Below, piece after piece: positions 1 to 9,180 of a stretch of DNA of 64,000 nt. The stretch spans positions 1 to 64,000 of the forward strand of contig CAJNDS010000471.1 of the NCBI GenBank assembly GCA_905221605.1. Direction: 5' to 3'. Below the pieces are notes generated by a model. It ran no database searches, was not told where the DNA came from, and was given only the letters and a program-made list of their open reading frames with translations. Positions within the stretch are counted from its first letter, which is position 1. Each line of letters begins with the position of its first letter. The stretch comes from Symbiodinium natans (Eukaryota; Sar; Dinophyceae; Suessiales; Symbiodiniaceae). A program made the translations under genes and the position numbers.

Positions 1-1015
1 CAACATCCACACTGGAGGGGTGGATGTTGGGCCAACATCCACACTGGAGGGGTGGATGTTGGGCCAACATCCACACTGGAGGGGTGGATGTTGGGCCAAC
101 ATCCACACTGGAAGGGTGGATGTTGGGCCAACCTCCACACTGGAGGGGTGGAAGTTGGGCCAGCATCCACACTGGAGGGGTGGAAGCTGGAGGGGTGGAA
201 GTTGGGCCAACATCCACACTGGCGGGGTGGATGTTGGGCCAACATCCACACTGGAGGGGTGGATGTTGGGCCAACATCCACACTGGAGGGTGGATGTTGG
301 GCCAACATCCACACTGGAGGGGATGTTGGGCCAACCTCCACACTGGAGGGGTGGAAGTTGGGCCAACATCCACACTGGAGGGGTGGATGTTGGGCCAACA
401 TCCACACTGGAGGGGTGGATGTTGGGCCAACATCCACACTGGAGGGGTGGATGTTGGGCCAACATACACACTGGAGGGGTGGATGTTGGGCCAACATCCA
501 CACTGGAGGGGTGGATGTTGGGCCAACATCCACACTGGAGGGGTGGATGTTGGGCCAACATCCACACTGGAGGGGTGGATGTTGGGCCAACATCCACACT
601 GGAGGGGTGGATGTTGGGCCAACATCCACACTGGAGGGGTGGATGTTGGGCCAACATCCACACTGGAGGGGTGGATGTTGGGCCAACGTCCACACTGGAG
701 GGGTGGATGTTGGGCCAACATCCACACTGGAGGGGTGGATGTTGGGCCAACATCCACACTGGAGGGGTGGATGTTGGGCCAACCTCCACACTGGAGGGGT
801 GGAAGTTGGGCCAACATCCACACTGGAGGGGTGGAAGTTGGGCCAACATCCGCACTGGAGGGGTGGAAGTGCCAACATCCACACTGGAGGGGTGGATGTT
901 GGGCCAACATCCACACCCAACATACACACTGGAGGGGTGGATGTTGGGGCAACATCCACACTGGAGGGGTGGAAGTTGGGCCAACATCCACACTGGAGGG
1001 GTGGATGTTGGCCAC
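1..1015. repeat. 32-bp hairpin minisatellite, about 31 copies
   Basis: Successive CAACATCC starts fall at 1, 33 and 65, giving a 32-bp period that continues to about 1015. The consensus unit is an 11-nt arm CCAACATCCAC, a 9-nt spacer ACTGGAGGG, the exact complementary arm GTGGATGTTGG and one G, so every unit can fold into a hairpin. The junction between units is also an inverted repeat. Variants carry CCTCCAC or GTGGAAG, and a few units are shortened (near 290, 325, 870 and 915). Because 32 is not a multiple of 3, all three plus frames stay open for over 340 codons; I regard these frames as non-coding. Confidence 0.95.
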
Positions 1016-1158
1016 TGGGCGGGTTTCCCGGGCTCGGAACTCAAATCGGGTTTAGAAAATCTGGGATTGGCGAAGGAAAACTCAAATCGGGTTTAGAAAA
1101 ATGTTGGGGTCCTGGGTTGGTTCCTGGGGGGAGGGGGGGTCTTTACCCGCTGAATTGA

Positions 1159-1223
1159 CCGGGGCGCCAGCTGCGCTGGCGAACCCTACACCCTAAACCC
1201 TAACCCTAAACCCTAAACCCTAC
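1159..1223. repeat. GGCGCCA hairpin motif abutting interstitial telomere units
   Basis: A short stem-loop (CGCCAG / CTGGCG with a 5-nt loop) at about 1165-1181 is followed directly by AACCCTA and then five or so degenerate CCCTAAA units. The same arrangement recurs at 15333-15377. This is a plus-strand CCCTAAA patch of the Arabidopsis telomere type. Confidence 0.8.
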
Positions 1224-1389
1224 CGCCACCCCTCTCACCTCTGTTGGGGTAGGCGGGCGCAGTTGAGCGCTCAGCGAGACCACGGCAGGCTCTGCTAGGC
1301 TGCAGAGCCTGCCAGGCACACTCCTGAGCTCGTCTCAGATAAATATTAGTACCCTAAACCCCAGAAGGGGGGGTCCTTTTTCAATTCGT

Positions 1390-1556
1390 GGCGGCCCCTG
1401 ACCCTCACCCTGGCCCTGGCACTAGCCCTGGCCCTGGCCCTCTTGGGCTTTGGCCGGCCCCCTCCTGGCTTTGGGTTGGGCCCTGCCTGGCCCTAGCTGG
1501 CCCTGAGCCTGGCCCTGGCCTTGGTCCTGGCCCTGGCCCTGGCCCTGCCTGAAACC
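1390..1556. repeat. CCCTGG hexamer-like array
   Basis: Degenerate tandem CCCTGG/CCTGGC units (for example CCCTGGCCCTGGCACTAG) with interruptions by CTTTGG. This is simple-sequence DNA with no credible gene. Confidence 0.75.
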
Positions 1557-1669
1557 CTTGGTAGGACCTTAACCCTCCCAGTCAGGGGGGCCTTAAAACC
1601 CTTCCAGCGAGTAGGGGCCTTAAGCAGGGTCGCCTCAAACCCTTCCACTGGGACTTATGAACGCTCCGT

Positions 1670-2765
1670 TGCCCTGTTCGCGCTGTTCACGGTGTTCGCG
1701 GTGTTATTTGCGCCGTTCGCGCCGTTCGCGGCGTTTGTGGTGTTCCCGCTGTTCGCGGTGTTCGCGGTGTTCGCGGTGTTCGCGCTGTTCGCGCTGTTCA
1801 CGCTGTTCGCGGTGTTCGCGGTGTTCGCGCTGTTCGCGCTGTTCGCGCTGTTCGCGGGGCGCTATGGTGCTGTTCGTGCTGTTCGTGGTGTTCGTGGTGT
1901 TCCCGCTGTTCGCGCTGTTCGCGGTGTTCGCGGTGTTCGCGGTGTTCGCGCTGTTTGCGCTGTTCGCGCTGTTCGCGCTGTTCACGCTGTTCACGCTGTT
2001 CACGCTGTTCGCGCTGTTCGCGCTGTTCGCGCTGTTCGCGGGGCGCTATGGTGCTGTTCGTGGTGTTCGCGGTGTTCCCGCTGTTCGCGCTGTTCGCGGT
2101 GTTCGCGGTGTTCGCGGTGTTCGCGCTGTTCGCGCTGTTCGCGCTGTTCGCGCTGTTCACGCTGTTCAGCGTTCACGCTGTTCGCGCTGTTCGCGCTGTT
2201 CGTGCTGCTGGCGCTGTTCGCGCTGCTCGCGCTGTTCGCGCTGTTCGCGGGGAGCTATGGTGCTGTTCGTCGTGTTCGCGGTGTTCCCGCTGTTCGCGGT
2301 GTTCGCGGTGTTCGCGGTGTTCGCGCTGTTCGCGCTGTTCGCGCTGTTCGCGCTGTTCGCGCTGTTCACGCTGTTCGCGCTGTTCGCGCTGTTCGCGCTG
2401 TGCGCGCTGTTCACGCTGTTCACGCTGTTCGCGCTGTTCGCGCTGTTCGCGCTGTTCGCGGGGCGCTATGGTGCTGTTCGTGGTGTTTCGCGGTGTTCCC
2501 GCTGTTCACGCTGTTCACGCTGTTCACGCGTTCGCGCTGTTCGCGCTGTTCGCGCTGTTCGCGCTGTTCACGCTGTTCACGCAGTTCGTGGTGTTCGCGG
2601 TGTCCCGCTGTTTGCGGTGTTCGCGGTGTTCGCGGTGTTCGCGGTGTTCGCGCTGTTCGCGGTGTTCGCGCTGTTCGCGCTGTTCGCGCTGTTCACGCTG
2701 TTCGCGCTGTTCGCGCTGTTCGCGCTGTTCGCGTTGTTCGCGCTGTTCGCGGGGCGCTATGGTGT
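1670..2765. repeat. 9-bp GTTCGCGCT/GTTCGCGGT satellite with higher-order repeat
   Basis: About 120 tandem 9-bp units of the form CTGTTCGCG, GTGTTCGCG or CTGTTCACG. A marker GGGGCGCTATGGTGCTGTTC (or its GGGGAGCTATGG variant) recurs near 1857, 2039, 2249 and 2459, and truncated at 2751. This divides the array into higher-order blocks of about 180-290 bp with the same order of G/C and A variants. Since 9 is a multiple of 3, all frames on both strands are open (ALF/AVF, RCS, RAV, NSA, REQ repeats). I treat these as non-coding consequences of the periodicity. Confidence 0.92.
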
Positions 2766-3340
2766 TCATGAGTGTCCACTGGCAGAAAGCTGCCAAAGAA
2801 GGCCCTGAACCGATTTTTGCAATTGCGGAGACTCTTCACGCCCTGAAACTTTCTGTGAGAGGGCCCTTCGGCCCAGACCGTCCCCTGCGCAAAACCTGAG
2901 GGGTGGGTCCTTTGCCTTCTGCCCCCAAGTGACCTCCGAAATAGGGACACCCTCGGCACCCCCTCAAAGTCGCAAATGTCCGAGGCAGTGCCAGTCAGCA
3001 GGGTCTTAAACCCTCCCAGTAGGCAGAAGGCTGCCAAAGAAGGCCCTAGCTGACAGGAAGCCCTGAAAGGTCCGACCCCTCGCTTTGACCGCTCTAGTGA
3101 GTTTCGTTCTCTGGCCAAGTGAGCTTCGGCGTGGGGGGGGATTCTTGCAAAACCGGCAGACTCTTCACGCCCTGAATTTTCTGTGAGGGGGCCCTTCGGC
3201 CCAGACCGTCCCCTGCGCAAAACCTGAGGGGGGGGGTCCTTTGCCTTGTGCCCCCAAGTGACCTCCGAAGTCAAGGGACACCCTTGGCGCCCCCTCAAAG
3301 TAGCAAATGTCCCAGGCAGTGCTCGACATGCTGCCTTCTG
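2766..3340. repeat. Imperfect direct duplication of a ~240-330 bp module
   Basis: The stretch from CAGAAAGCTGCCAAAGAAGG (2782) through GACTCTTCACGCCCTGAA to GAGGCAGTGC (about 2990) is repeated with divergence and an insertion at about 3022-3322. Shared blocks include CCCTTCGGCCCAGACCGTCC, CCCCTGCGCAAAACCTGAGG and CCCCCAAGTGACCTCCGAA. No convincing gene was recognised here; the open frames on both strands run through the repeats. Confidence 0.75.
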
Positions 3341-3623
3341 GCCCCAGATGATCTCCGACTTCCTAGTGTTCCAATCAGCCACTGTTCCCAAGTGACCCCC
3401 CCAAGAAATCGCCAACAGCTCGCCTCAAGTTCGGCAAGAGTTCACGACTCGCAAATATCCCAAGCATTCGCAGTGTTTTATCTTAGTGTGCTCTGAACAT
3501 GATGTGAAATTTGAATGGCTGGCTTGGCTTTGGCTGGCTCCGGTTTGGTTTCGTGATGAGTATTGTTTGGGTGGCCTCGGGGTGGGCATGTCTTCACACT
3601 TTTGCGTTCAGCTGACCAATGCT
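3341..3623. other. Unassigned sequence left of the LTR element
   Basis: Low-copy sequence with no recognisable coding or RNA feature. It leads into a short telomere patch at 3624. Confidence 0.5.
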
Positions 3624-3645
3624 ACACCCTAAACCCTAAACCCTA
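3624..3645. repeat. Interstitial telomere units, left flank of LTR element
   Basis: ACCCTAAACCCTAAACCCTA: about three CCCTAAA units interrupted by the retroelement. The last five bases (3641-3645, CCCTA) recur at 12483-12487 immediately after the right LTR, and the array continues there. This fits a 5-bp target duplication made inside a longer CCCTAAA array. The exact duplication length is ambiguous because the target is itself repetitive. Confidence 0.85.
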
Positions 3646-3932
3646 TGCGGAGCTGCAATTGGTATTGTAAAAAGGAGTTAGTGTTGGAAGTTGGAAGGGT
3701 TAATGAACCCGGTAATCGTATTTGGCTCAAGATGGGCTTGAACAGAAAGCCACAAGTTCAAAAAGAAGTGCCTGGGTTCTTAGGGTTTGGTAAGGGTGTG
3801 GATTCCTTCCCCCTTTCCTTCCCCCCTGGGTTGCTCTTATCCGTGTTCTTGGTTGTTTCTTGGTTCGATCTGGGAAATATAAGTTCAGGGCGATTAGGGG
3901 AGTTGATTTCCTTCCTTGGTTGTCCCCCCGTA
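3646..3932 (+). repeat. Left LTR (287 bp)
   Basis: Begins TGCGGAGCTGCAATTGG and ends TTGTCCCCCCGTA. It differs from the right LTR only at 3670 (A, versus G at 12220). The ends are TG...TA rather than the usual TG...CA. A CT-rich block lies at about 3799-3828. No TATA box is evident. Confidence 0.93.
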
Positions 3933-3945
3933 GGTTATGAGCCCA
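3933..3945 (+). other. Primer-binding site, half-tRNA-iMet (copia type)
   Basis: GGTTATGAGCCCA starts at the first base after the LTR. It is complementary to the anticodon-arm sequence TGGGCTCATAACC expected in an initiator methionine tRNA (the CAT anticodon is within it). Drosophila copia and yeast Ty5 are known to prime from the anticodon region of a cleaved initiator tRNA rather than from the tRNA 3' end, with a very similar site. The assignment depends on the host tRNA, which is not in this window. Confidence 0.75.
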
Positions 3946-3998
3946 AATTAGGTTCCCTGCGGTTAAGTGTTCTTTCAAGGTTTTGGGATCAAGAAGCA

Positions 3999-4502
3999 AT
4001 GCCTTCTCCGAAGCGATGGCTCCAACTTGCCTCGGATGGTGGACAAGATGGTGGAGCTGGAAATGGTGCAGCTGAGTCTCTGGGTGAAAGAGCGGTGTTG
4101 GAAGAGGTGATTCCCGACGCTGAAGAACATCTGGAAGAGGCCTTGGTTGCAGAAAGCCCCAATGTGGGTATGAATCCCAATAGGGATATGGTTAGCAATG
4201 CTGAAGCTGAAGGACGTGCTGTTTCTGTACCGCCAAAGCCTGGTGAAAAAAGGAACTGGGATGCGACTGGTGGCATAGATCGTGAAATGGAGGTGACTGT
4301 TTTACGAGTGTTACACAAACACGGGTACCAGCCGTTCGTCTTCGACTTCGGGTCGAATGGTAGACCAAGAGTCTCAGACCGATCTGATTGGAGAAGTGCT
4401 ACAAGCGACCAGGAGGCCGTTGAACAAGATCAAAAAGGGTCCATCTTCGAGTTCCCAAGGTGGTGGAAGCGGTCACAAACAGAAGGGTGCGGACGGCTTT
4501 GA
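3999..4502 (+). CDS. LTR-element ORF A: N-terminal part of the polyprotein
   Basis: An ATG at 3999 (MPSPKRWLQLASDGG) opens a 167-codon frame after the LTR and primer site. The region before about 4350 looks like genuine protein: acidic, Ala/Glu-rich, ending in VLRVLHKHGYQPFVFDFG. From about 4350 to the stop the composition resembles an out-of-frame shadow, whereas the next frame (from ATG 4357, VDQESQTDLIGEVLQ) looks natural. I infer that the protein passes into the next frame (+1) at about 4345-4375. That could happen by an indel, ribosomal frameshifting, or use of a separate start at 4357. The frame is also open upstream through the LTR to 3645, but that part is unlikely to be translated. 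No domain was recognised. Confidence 0.6.
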   Translation: MPSPKRWLQLASDGGQDGGAGNGAAESLGERAVLEEVIPDAEEHLEEALVAESPNVGMNPNRDMVSNAEAEGRAVSVPPKPGEKRNWDATGGIDREMEVTVLRVLHKHGYQPFVFDFGSNGRPRVSDRSDWRSATSDQEAVEQDQKGSIFEFPRWWKRSQTEGCGRL

Positions 4503-7500
4503 AGCTGCACCTGCTGCTGAATACGCCATGGGGGAGGAGGAGATCCTACAGATGGAGGCTGAACGGTTGCGACAGCTGTCAGAAGAAGAGGACGAGATGC
4601 GACAGGTTTCTGAAAGGGACGGTTTTCGGAAAGACGAGCATCTGATCCAAGCGTGTGATGGCACAATGTGGGAATTGCACCTCCATGAAGATGGGAGACA
4701 ATATTATTACTGCCTGGATACGCACGAAACCAAGTGGACATTGCCGGTGGTAGGTGAAAAGGTGAAGAGTGACGAGGTGGTTGGGTCTCCTTTGGGCAAT
4801 GAGCTGGAAATGGAGGCGGCACTGGATTCTTCATCCTCTACTCCGAAGACTGAGTCTACGAGGGCATTCCAGGGTAGTGTAAATAGTTTAGGTGAAAAAG
4901 ATTTTTCCTCTACTATCAGGGATAGCGGTCCTAGGGCTGATGGTGACGCCCCGACCTCGGGTTCTCCTGATGAGGAAGGGATTCCTGGGAACCAAGCCAA
5001 CATCGCTGGAGCTCAACACCTGGATCGGGAAGAAACAGAAGCGCTTTCTGAGGGTGGGGCAGCGATGGAATTGGTGGATCCAGAAGAGAAAATGCCCAAT
5101 GAGGTGATCGGAACTGTGTCGGCTGCAGAAGAGCGAGTGGTGGATGTGGTACCTGTTGTTCAGGAAGGTGGTCCTGGAGATTCGGAGGATGGAGAGAAAA
5201 AGTTGTGTGTTACGACTGAGGAGGTCTCTTCGTTTGGTGCCAAGAATTCTGCCATTCAAGGGGAAAAAGAAGCTTCTGGAATAGCTGGAGACACGGATGA
5301 TCTGAAAAATGAGGCCTGGAGCGCCAATGATGCGCGGGTTGATGCGCCAGATATTACCTGGAGTGCGAAGGAAGCACGGGTTGAGGTGCATGTGGTGGTA
5401 CGTTCCACGGGCGACTGCAACAATGGGGCGCAGGTCTCCGCAGCAGCTGATGATGGAGGTTCACAGGTGGACGCACTGGTGCAACCTGAAGTTAGCAGCG
5501 AGGAACGAAATGACAAGGGCTACACCGGAGCCAATGAGGCAGCTGTGGTCAATGATGGTGGAAATTCTCCTTTGGAGGCCATGGAACCAAAGGAGCCTGC
5601 GGTGGAAGAAAGCGTGCCTGCCGTGGATGATCGACTCAATTGCCCTGCAGTGGAAGAAGATTTGCCTGCTGCAGAAGGTGAGACAAAGGACTCCAATGAT
5701 GGGTCCACTCCCATGAAGGGAGAAGCGTTGCCGTCTGGAAGTTCACCGGAAGTCGACACCGAGCGAACTACAGCAGATGAGGCAAAGCCGTTGGCGGAGA
5801 AAAAGGGAGGTCCTGAAATCCAGGAGCACAAAAAAGATGAGCTTGTGGGACTCGTGGAGCAGGACGAGCAGTGTGACCCAAAGGTGAAGACAAAGGATGC
5901 GCCAGGAGCCGATGATACAGAGATGGTTTCTGAAGAGCGTGTAAAGAAAGTGCCCCGAGCGGGAGCCTTGGAGTCACCTGGGCCACATTGCTATCAAGAG
6001 GGAGATGAGATCATGGGTCTAGTGCGCTGCATCAATGGGTATGGAGCCTTTTTGGACCATGGGGATATGAATGTATTGATTCCTGCAGAAGGGAACAATG
6101 CATATCAGTTCAAGTTTGGTGATACTGTCAATGGAACAGTGAAACGAGTGGAAGATGATGGTACCATAATCTTGGACACCTTTCTGGTTTTGGAAGAGGA
6201 CGTGGAGGACTCTTCTTCGACGCTGCGGAAGTGGAAACCCAGCGGCTGGAGTACGTGGTGGACGGATTCATGGTATGCTGGTCAATGGTACCAAGATTCC
6301 AACGGTCAATGGGACTGGAAACAGGAGGAAGAGCAATCCGATGAAGAGCTTGTGGTACAGGAGTTGTCTTCTGAAGAACGAAAAGAAAGGCAACTTTATG
6401 GAGAAAAGATCTACAAAGCTCTTCTGGAGAATGGAAATGAAGAGGAAGCCTATGTTGGCAAAATTACTGGGATGCTGTTAGGTCGGCCGATGGAAGATTT
6501 ACAGGAGTGTGTTGCGGATCAGGCATTCCTCAATGCGGAAGCTCGGCGCGCGTATGGCATCTTGCAAAATGATGGTTGGAAGCCTGATGGTACAGAAAGC
6601 ACAGGCTTGGGGAAGTTAACCACTTTTTCCCGAACACAGTACCACAACGCGCTCTTCGAACTGGCACGTAGGAAAAGGAGATTTTCTCGACCAGTTGTGG
6701 GTGATGCGGTGGCAGTGGTGCTGGATCAAGGGGAAGAGGAGTTTTGGAACGCGCTTTGGTTGGACACCAAGCTATTTTTGCAGGAGCTTGATGGTGCAGT
6801 GCAATCCATGAGCAAAAGGGAGAACAAGCCAATGGAAGCCTACATGGATCCTGACCAGTACAAAAAGGCTTACATGACACCAAAGACGGTGTTGTCACCT
6901 GGTTACAGCAAGCTGTGCAGGTTCTTCAATAAGGGAAGGTGTCGCAATGGCGATGGGTGTCCCTATGAGCATCGTCGGTACGGTGAAGGTTGGCCAGAAG
7001 GGGGGTCAACTGATCCAAAGAATAGCCAAGAAGCTGATGATGAGGATGGGAACATCGGTGACCCTCCCACAGAGGAAGGTACAGTGGATGAGGCACAGCA
7101 GGAGCGGGAGGATTTAGCCTTCCGGGCCAAGTACAATTTTGGCAAAGGTGCATCAAAGGGTGAACCTACGTCGGGTGAGCCAAAAGGTCGTCTGTGTCTG
7201 TATTACAATCAAGGTGGTTGTAAATATGGGACTACATGCAGGTATCTTCACAACGATGACATAGCATTGGAAGGGACTTGGGAGCCCGGCAAAGCTTGGG
7301 ACAATGCTTCCAGGAAGTCACTAAGGGACGCAGGGTTCCACCATTGCTGTTTCGATTATTACCTCAGAGGACGTTGCCGGAAAGAGTTAAATTTCTGCAA
7401 GTACTCCCATGACGAGATGTCAGAGGAGCGGCTGTCGCTCCTGAAACATTTGGTACAGGTGGCCAATCAGGTCCGGTTTGAAAAAGAGAGAGGATGGGAG

Positions 7501-9180
7501 CTTACGGATAGAAGCACTTTTCAGCCACCTGCAAGTGGGGGAGCTGAATCTTCCTCATCCTCGGCACCAAAAGCACTGCAAATGACCAATGTGTCACAAA
7601 AAGATGGTGAAAAAGGTATTCTGGATGAAGTAGAAGCTGATGAGCAAAAGAATTCGGTGGCTGCATCCACTAGTACTCAGCTTCACAATCCGGAGGAGCC
7701 GATTGAAAATTGGATGGCTCGCAACGCACACCTGTGGGTGTATACCCCTCATGTAAGTGAGGTGATGATTACGCTTGGTGTGACCAATGTGTCGGACTTG
7801 CAAGAGTTCATCTTTGTGGAAGATTTGGTTGACAAAGGGATCAACAAAGTGACCGCATGCAAAATTCTGCAATTGGTGGGTGAGGTCCGATATCGACCGG
7901 GAGGACCGGAAAAGGCAGTTCCTTCTGATGCATCTGTACGGGTACAACAATCTTCTGGGAACAAAGGGACTGGAAGAGCGGCGGTGCGAACCCTCACTCA
8001 GGTGCGTGAAGCTGAAGACTCCGGTGCAAAAACTATGCCGAGAGGTTCCTATCGGGAGCTTTTTGATAAGGTCAGGTACCGTGATGGTTGGACGCTTGCG
8101 CAGAGGTCTCCGTTGTGCGTACAGAAGCTGCGGTTGGTGGGAGTTGGAATGCCGCCGGTGAATCCACCAACGAAAAAGTATCGGTCAAGATCAAACCCTG
8201 TAAGAAGGGGAAGGCCCTTGCTGGACAAAAAACAGGTGCGACAGGTGCCACGATCTCGGTCACAACGACGAGTGCAACTGGCGGAAGTGGTGGAAAAACC
8301 GAAGCCACTGGAGCCGGTGAAACCTCGTGGTGGTTTGTCGTATCCATTCAGCAGAGCGTGGGCAGATGTGGTGGATGATGATGACCAGGCGGAGGCTTTG
8401 GTCTCGTATGCCGCTTCCTCAAGCGATTCAAGCGAGGAGGAGACCAATGCGGTACAACGCCTGAAGGAACTCTTTTTGCAAGAAAGGGATTCGTGGAGAA
8501 CTGCGAGTCGTGGCAATGTTCCACAAAGTGGCTCCAATGATGGGCCGAAAAAATCGGTTCACCTTGGCGAAGGGCGCGACAAAGCGTCGCGGGGGGAGAC
8601 CCGCCAAGAAGTGACTTCACAAGTTTTTTCGCTACCACAACCTTCTCGTCGAGCTGAACGGTCTCAAAAAAGAACAAGGGATGGTTCAGTTATGGTTGGT
8701 TCGCTGGCGGTGGGCTCCACGGATGAGGTTTTACCTGGGCAAGGTGCTGCTGGACAGGTGAATGTCTCTGAAAGCGCTCAAGTTCTTCCTGGGCATGAAG
8801 TGGCTGGACAGGAGACGGCGCCGGAAGGAGCAGTACAGATTTCTGGCGAGGAGACCGACCAAAAAGAAGGAGAAGGCGGGAGCAATGATCTCCGTGGTAA
8901 TGATGCGAAGATGTTGGATGGTGGTCCGGTGAGGAGTGACCTTCAGCAATTGCTGGTGAAAGGCCTTCTGACTCGAATTTATTGGAAGGTTGCAGTTGGC
9001 AAGTTGCCAATGGGGCAAAGAGATTGCCAAAAGGGTCCAATAAGATGGATCGAAATTTGGTTATTAGCATGTCATCCGAGGGTGCAAGCGAACAGGATGA
9101 GAACCTGGCACTGGAGGACGATGCTGATCAGTCAATGGGAGACGGTGCAATGGTTATGGTGTATGATCCAGGAACGCTGA
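4357..9180 (+). CDS. LTR-element ORF B: WW, S1-like, three CCCH fingers, SAM-like
   Basis: 1,607 codons from ATG 4357; the natural-looking part ends near 8960-9040. Domains in order: a WW domain at residues 105-130 (W105, an aromatic YYY run, W127, P130); a long acidic, low-complexity Glu/Asp/Val-rich stretch, about 150-540; an S1/OB-type RNA-binding segment at 546-608 (GDEIMGLV, YGAFLDHGD, FGDTVNGTVKRV); CCCH fingers at 854-872 (C-x7-C-x5-C-x3-H), 947-965 (same spacing) and 998-1018 (C-x8-C-x6-C-x3-H); a SAM-like helical segment at about 1112-1175 (ITLGVTNVSDLQEF, EDLVDKGINKVTACKIL); then a basic Arg/Ser/Lys-rich tail. CCCH, S1 and WW modules suggest RNA packaging and protein contacts in a Gag-like particle protein; that role is inferred. 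No enzyme motif is seen. The final ~50 codons are Trp-rich and look like the wrong frame. Confidence 0.85.
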   Translation: MVDQESQTDLIGEVLQATRRPLNKIKKGPSSSSQGGGSGHKQKGADGFEAAPAAEYAMGEEEILQMEAERLRQLSEEEDEMRQVSERDGFRKDEHLIQACDGTMWELHLHEDGRQYYYCLDTHETKWTLPVVGEKVKSDEVVGSPLGNELEMEAALDSSSSTPKTESTRAFQGSVNSLGEKDFSSTIRDSGPRADGDAPTSGSPDEEGIPGNQANIAGAQHLDREETEALSEGGAAMELVDPEEKMPNEVIGTVSAAEERVVDVVPVVQEGGPGDSEDGEKKLCVTTEEVSSFGAKNSAIQGEKEASGIAGDTDDLKNEAWSANDARVDAPDITWSAKEARVEVHVVVRSTGDCNNGAQVSAAADDGGSQVDALVQPEVSSEERNDKGYTGANEAAVVNDGGNSPLEAMEPKEPAVEESVPAVDDRLNCPAVEEDLPAAEGETKDSNDGSTPMKGEALPSGSSPEVDTERTTADEAKPLAEKKGGPEIQEHKKDELVGLVEQDEQCDPKVKTKDAPGADDTEMVSEERVKKVPRAGALESPGPHCYQEGDEIMGLVRCINGYGAFLDHGDMNVLIPAEGNNAYQFKFGDTVNGTVKRVEDDGTIILDTFLVLEEDVEDSSSTLRKWKPSGWSTWWTDSWYAGQWYQDSNGQWDWKQEEEQSDEELVVQELSSEERKERQLYGEKIYKALLENGNEEEAYVGKITGMLLGRPMEDLQECVADQAFLNAEARRAYGILQNDGWKPDGTESTGLGKLTTFSRTQYHNALFELARRKRRFSRPVVGDAVAVVLDQGEEEFWNALWLDTKLFLQELDGAVQSMSKRENKPMEAYMDPDQYKKAYMTPKTVLSPGYSKLCRFFNKGRCRNGDGCPYEHRRYGEGWPEGGSTDPKNSQEADDEDGNIGDPPTEEGTVDEAQQEREDLAFRAKYNFGKGASKGEPTSGEPKGRLCLYYNQGGCKYGTTCRYLHNDDIALEGTWEPGKAWDNASRKSLRDAGFHHCCFDYYLRGRCRKELNFCKYSHDEMSEERLSLLKHLVQVANQVRFEKERGWELTDRSTFQPPASGGAESSSSSAPKALQMTNVSQKDGEKGILDEVEADEQKNSVAASTSTQLHNPEEPIENWMARNAHLWVYTPHVSEVMITLGVTNVSDLQEFIFVEDLVDKGINKVTACKILQLVGEVRYRPGGPEKAVPSDASVRVQQSSGNKGTGRAAVRTLTQVREAEDSGAKTMPRGSYRELFDKVRYRDGWTLAQRSPLCVQKLRLVGVGMPPVNPPTKKYRSRSNPVRRGRPLLDKKQVRQVPRSRSQRRVQLAEVVEKPKPLEPVKPRGGLSYPFSRAWADVVDDDDQAEALVSYAASSSDSSEEETNAVQRLKELFLQERDSWRTASRGNVPQSGSNDGPKKSVHLGEGRDKASRGETRQEVTSQVFSLPQPSRRAERSQKRTRDGSVMVGSLAVGSTDEVLPGQGAAGQVNVSESAQVLPGHEVAGQETAPEGAVQISGEETDQKEGEGGSNDLRGNDAKMLDGGPVRSDLQQLLVKGLLTRIYWKVAVGKLPMGQRDCQKGPIRWIEIWLLACHPRVQANRMRTWHWRTMLISQWETVQWLWCMIQER
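4669..4746 (+). other. WW domain in ORF B
   Basis: The W-x21-W-x2-P pattern, with DGRQYYYCLDTHETKW at the core, is the standard WW signature, which binds proline-rich peptides. Tryptophans are encoded at 4669 and 4735 and the proline at 4744. The ORF itself has few PPxY-like ligands, so a partner protein is more likely than self-association. Confidence 0.85.
5992..6180 (+). other. S1-like RNA-binding segment in ORF B
   Basis: The order YQEGDEIMGLV, INGYGAFLDHGD, VLIPAE, FGDTVNGTVKRVEDDG, IILDTF matches the S1 fold: a first G-x-V strand, the G-[YF]-G-A-F turn, and a GD-V-x-V strand near the end. S1 domains bind single-stranded RNA. Recognition is by eye. Confidence 0.7.

Noticed and set aside
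1-1015. CRISPR-like array
   Set aside because: The repeats are contiguous without unique spacers, and the window is eukaryotic. The same applies to the 41-bp array at 30.4 kb.
20-1158. Three long plus frames (343-368 codons) through the first kilobase
   Set aside because: All three frames are open at once because the 32-bp satellite contains no stop in any phase; there is no domain, and the 'protein' is a 32-residue periodic repeat.
1521-2899. Long plus and minus frames with ALF/RCS/NSA/REQ repeats
   Set aside because: Created by the 9-bp satellite; frames are open on both strands simultaneously.
4903-4935. Aspartic protease motif DSG in ORF B
   Set aside because: A lone DSG within acidic low-complexity sequence, without hydrophobic flanks or the second conserved block of retroviral proteases.
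9040-9062. Slippery heptamer AAATTTG in the ORF B/ORF C overlap
   Set aside because: Present at 9053-9059, but out of phase with ORF B codons for the X-XXY-YYZ rule, so it is not a credible -1 shift site.
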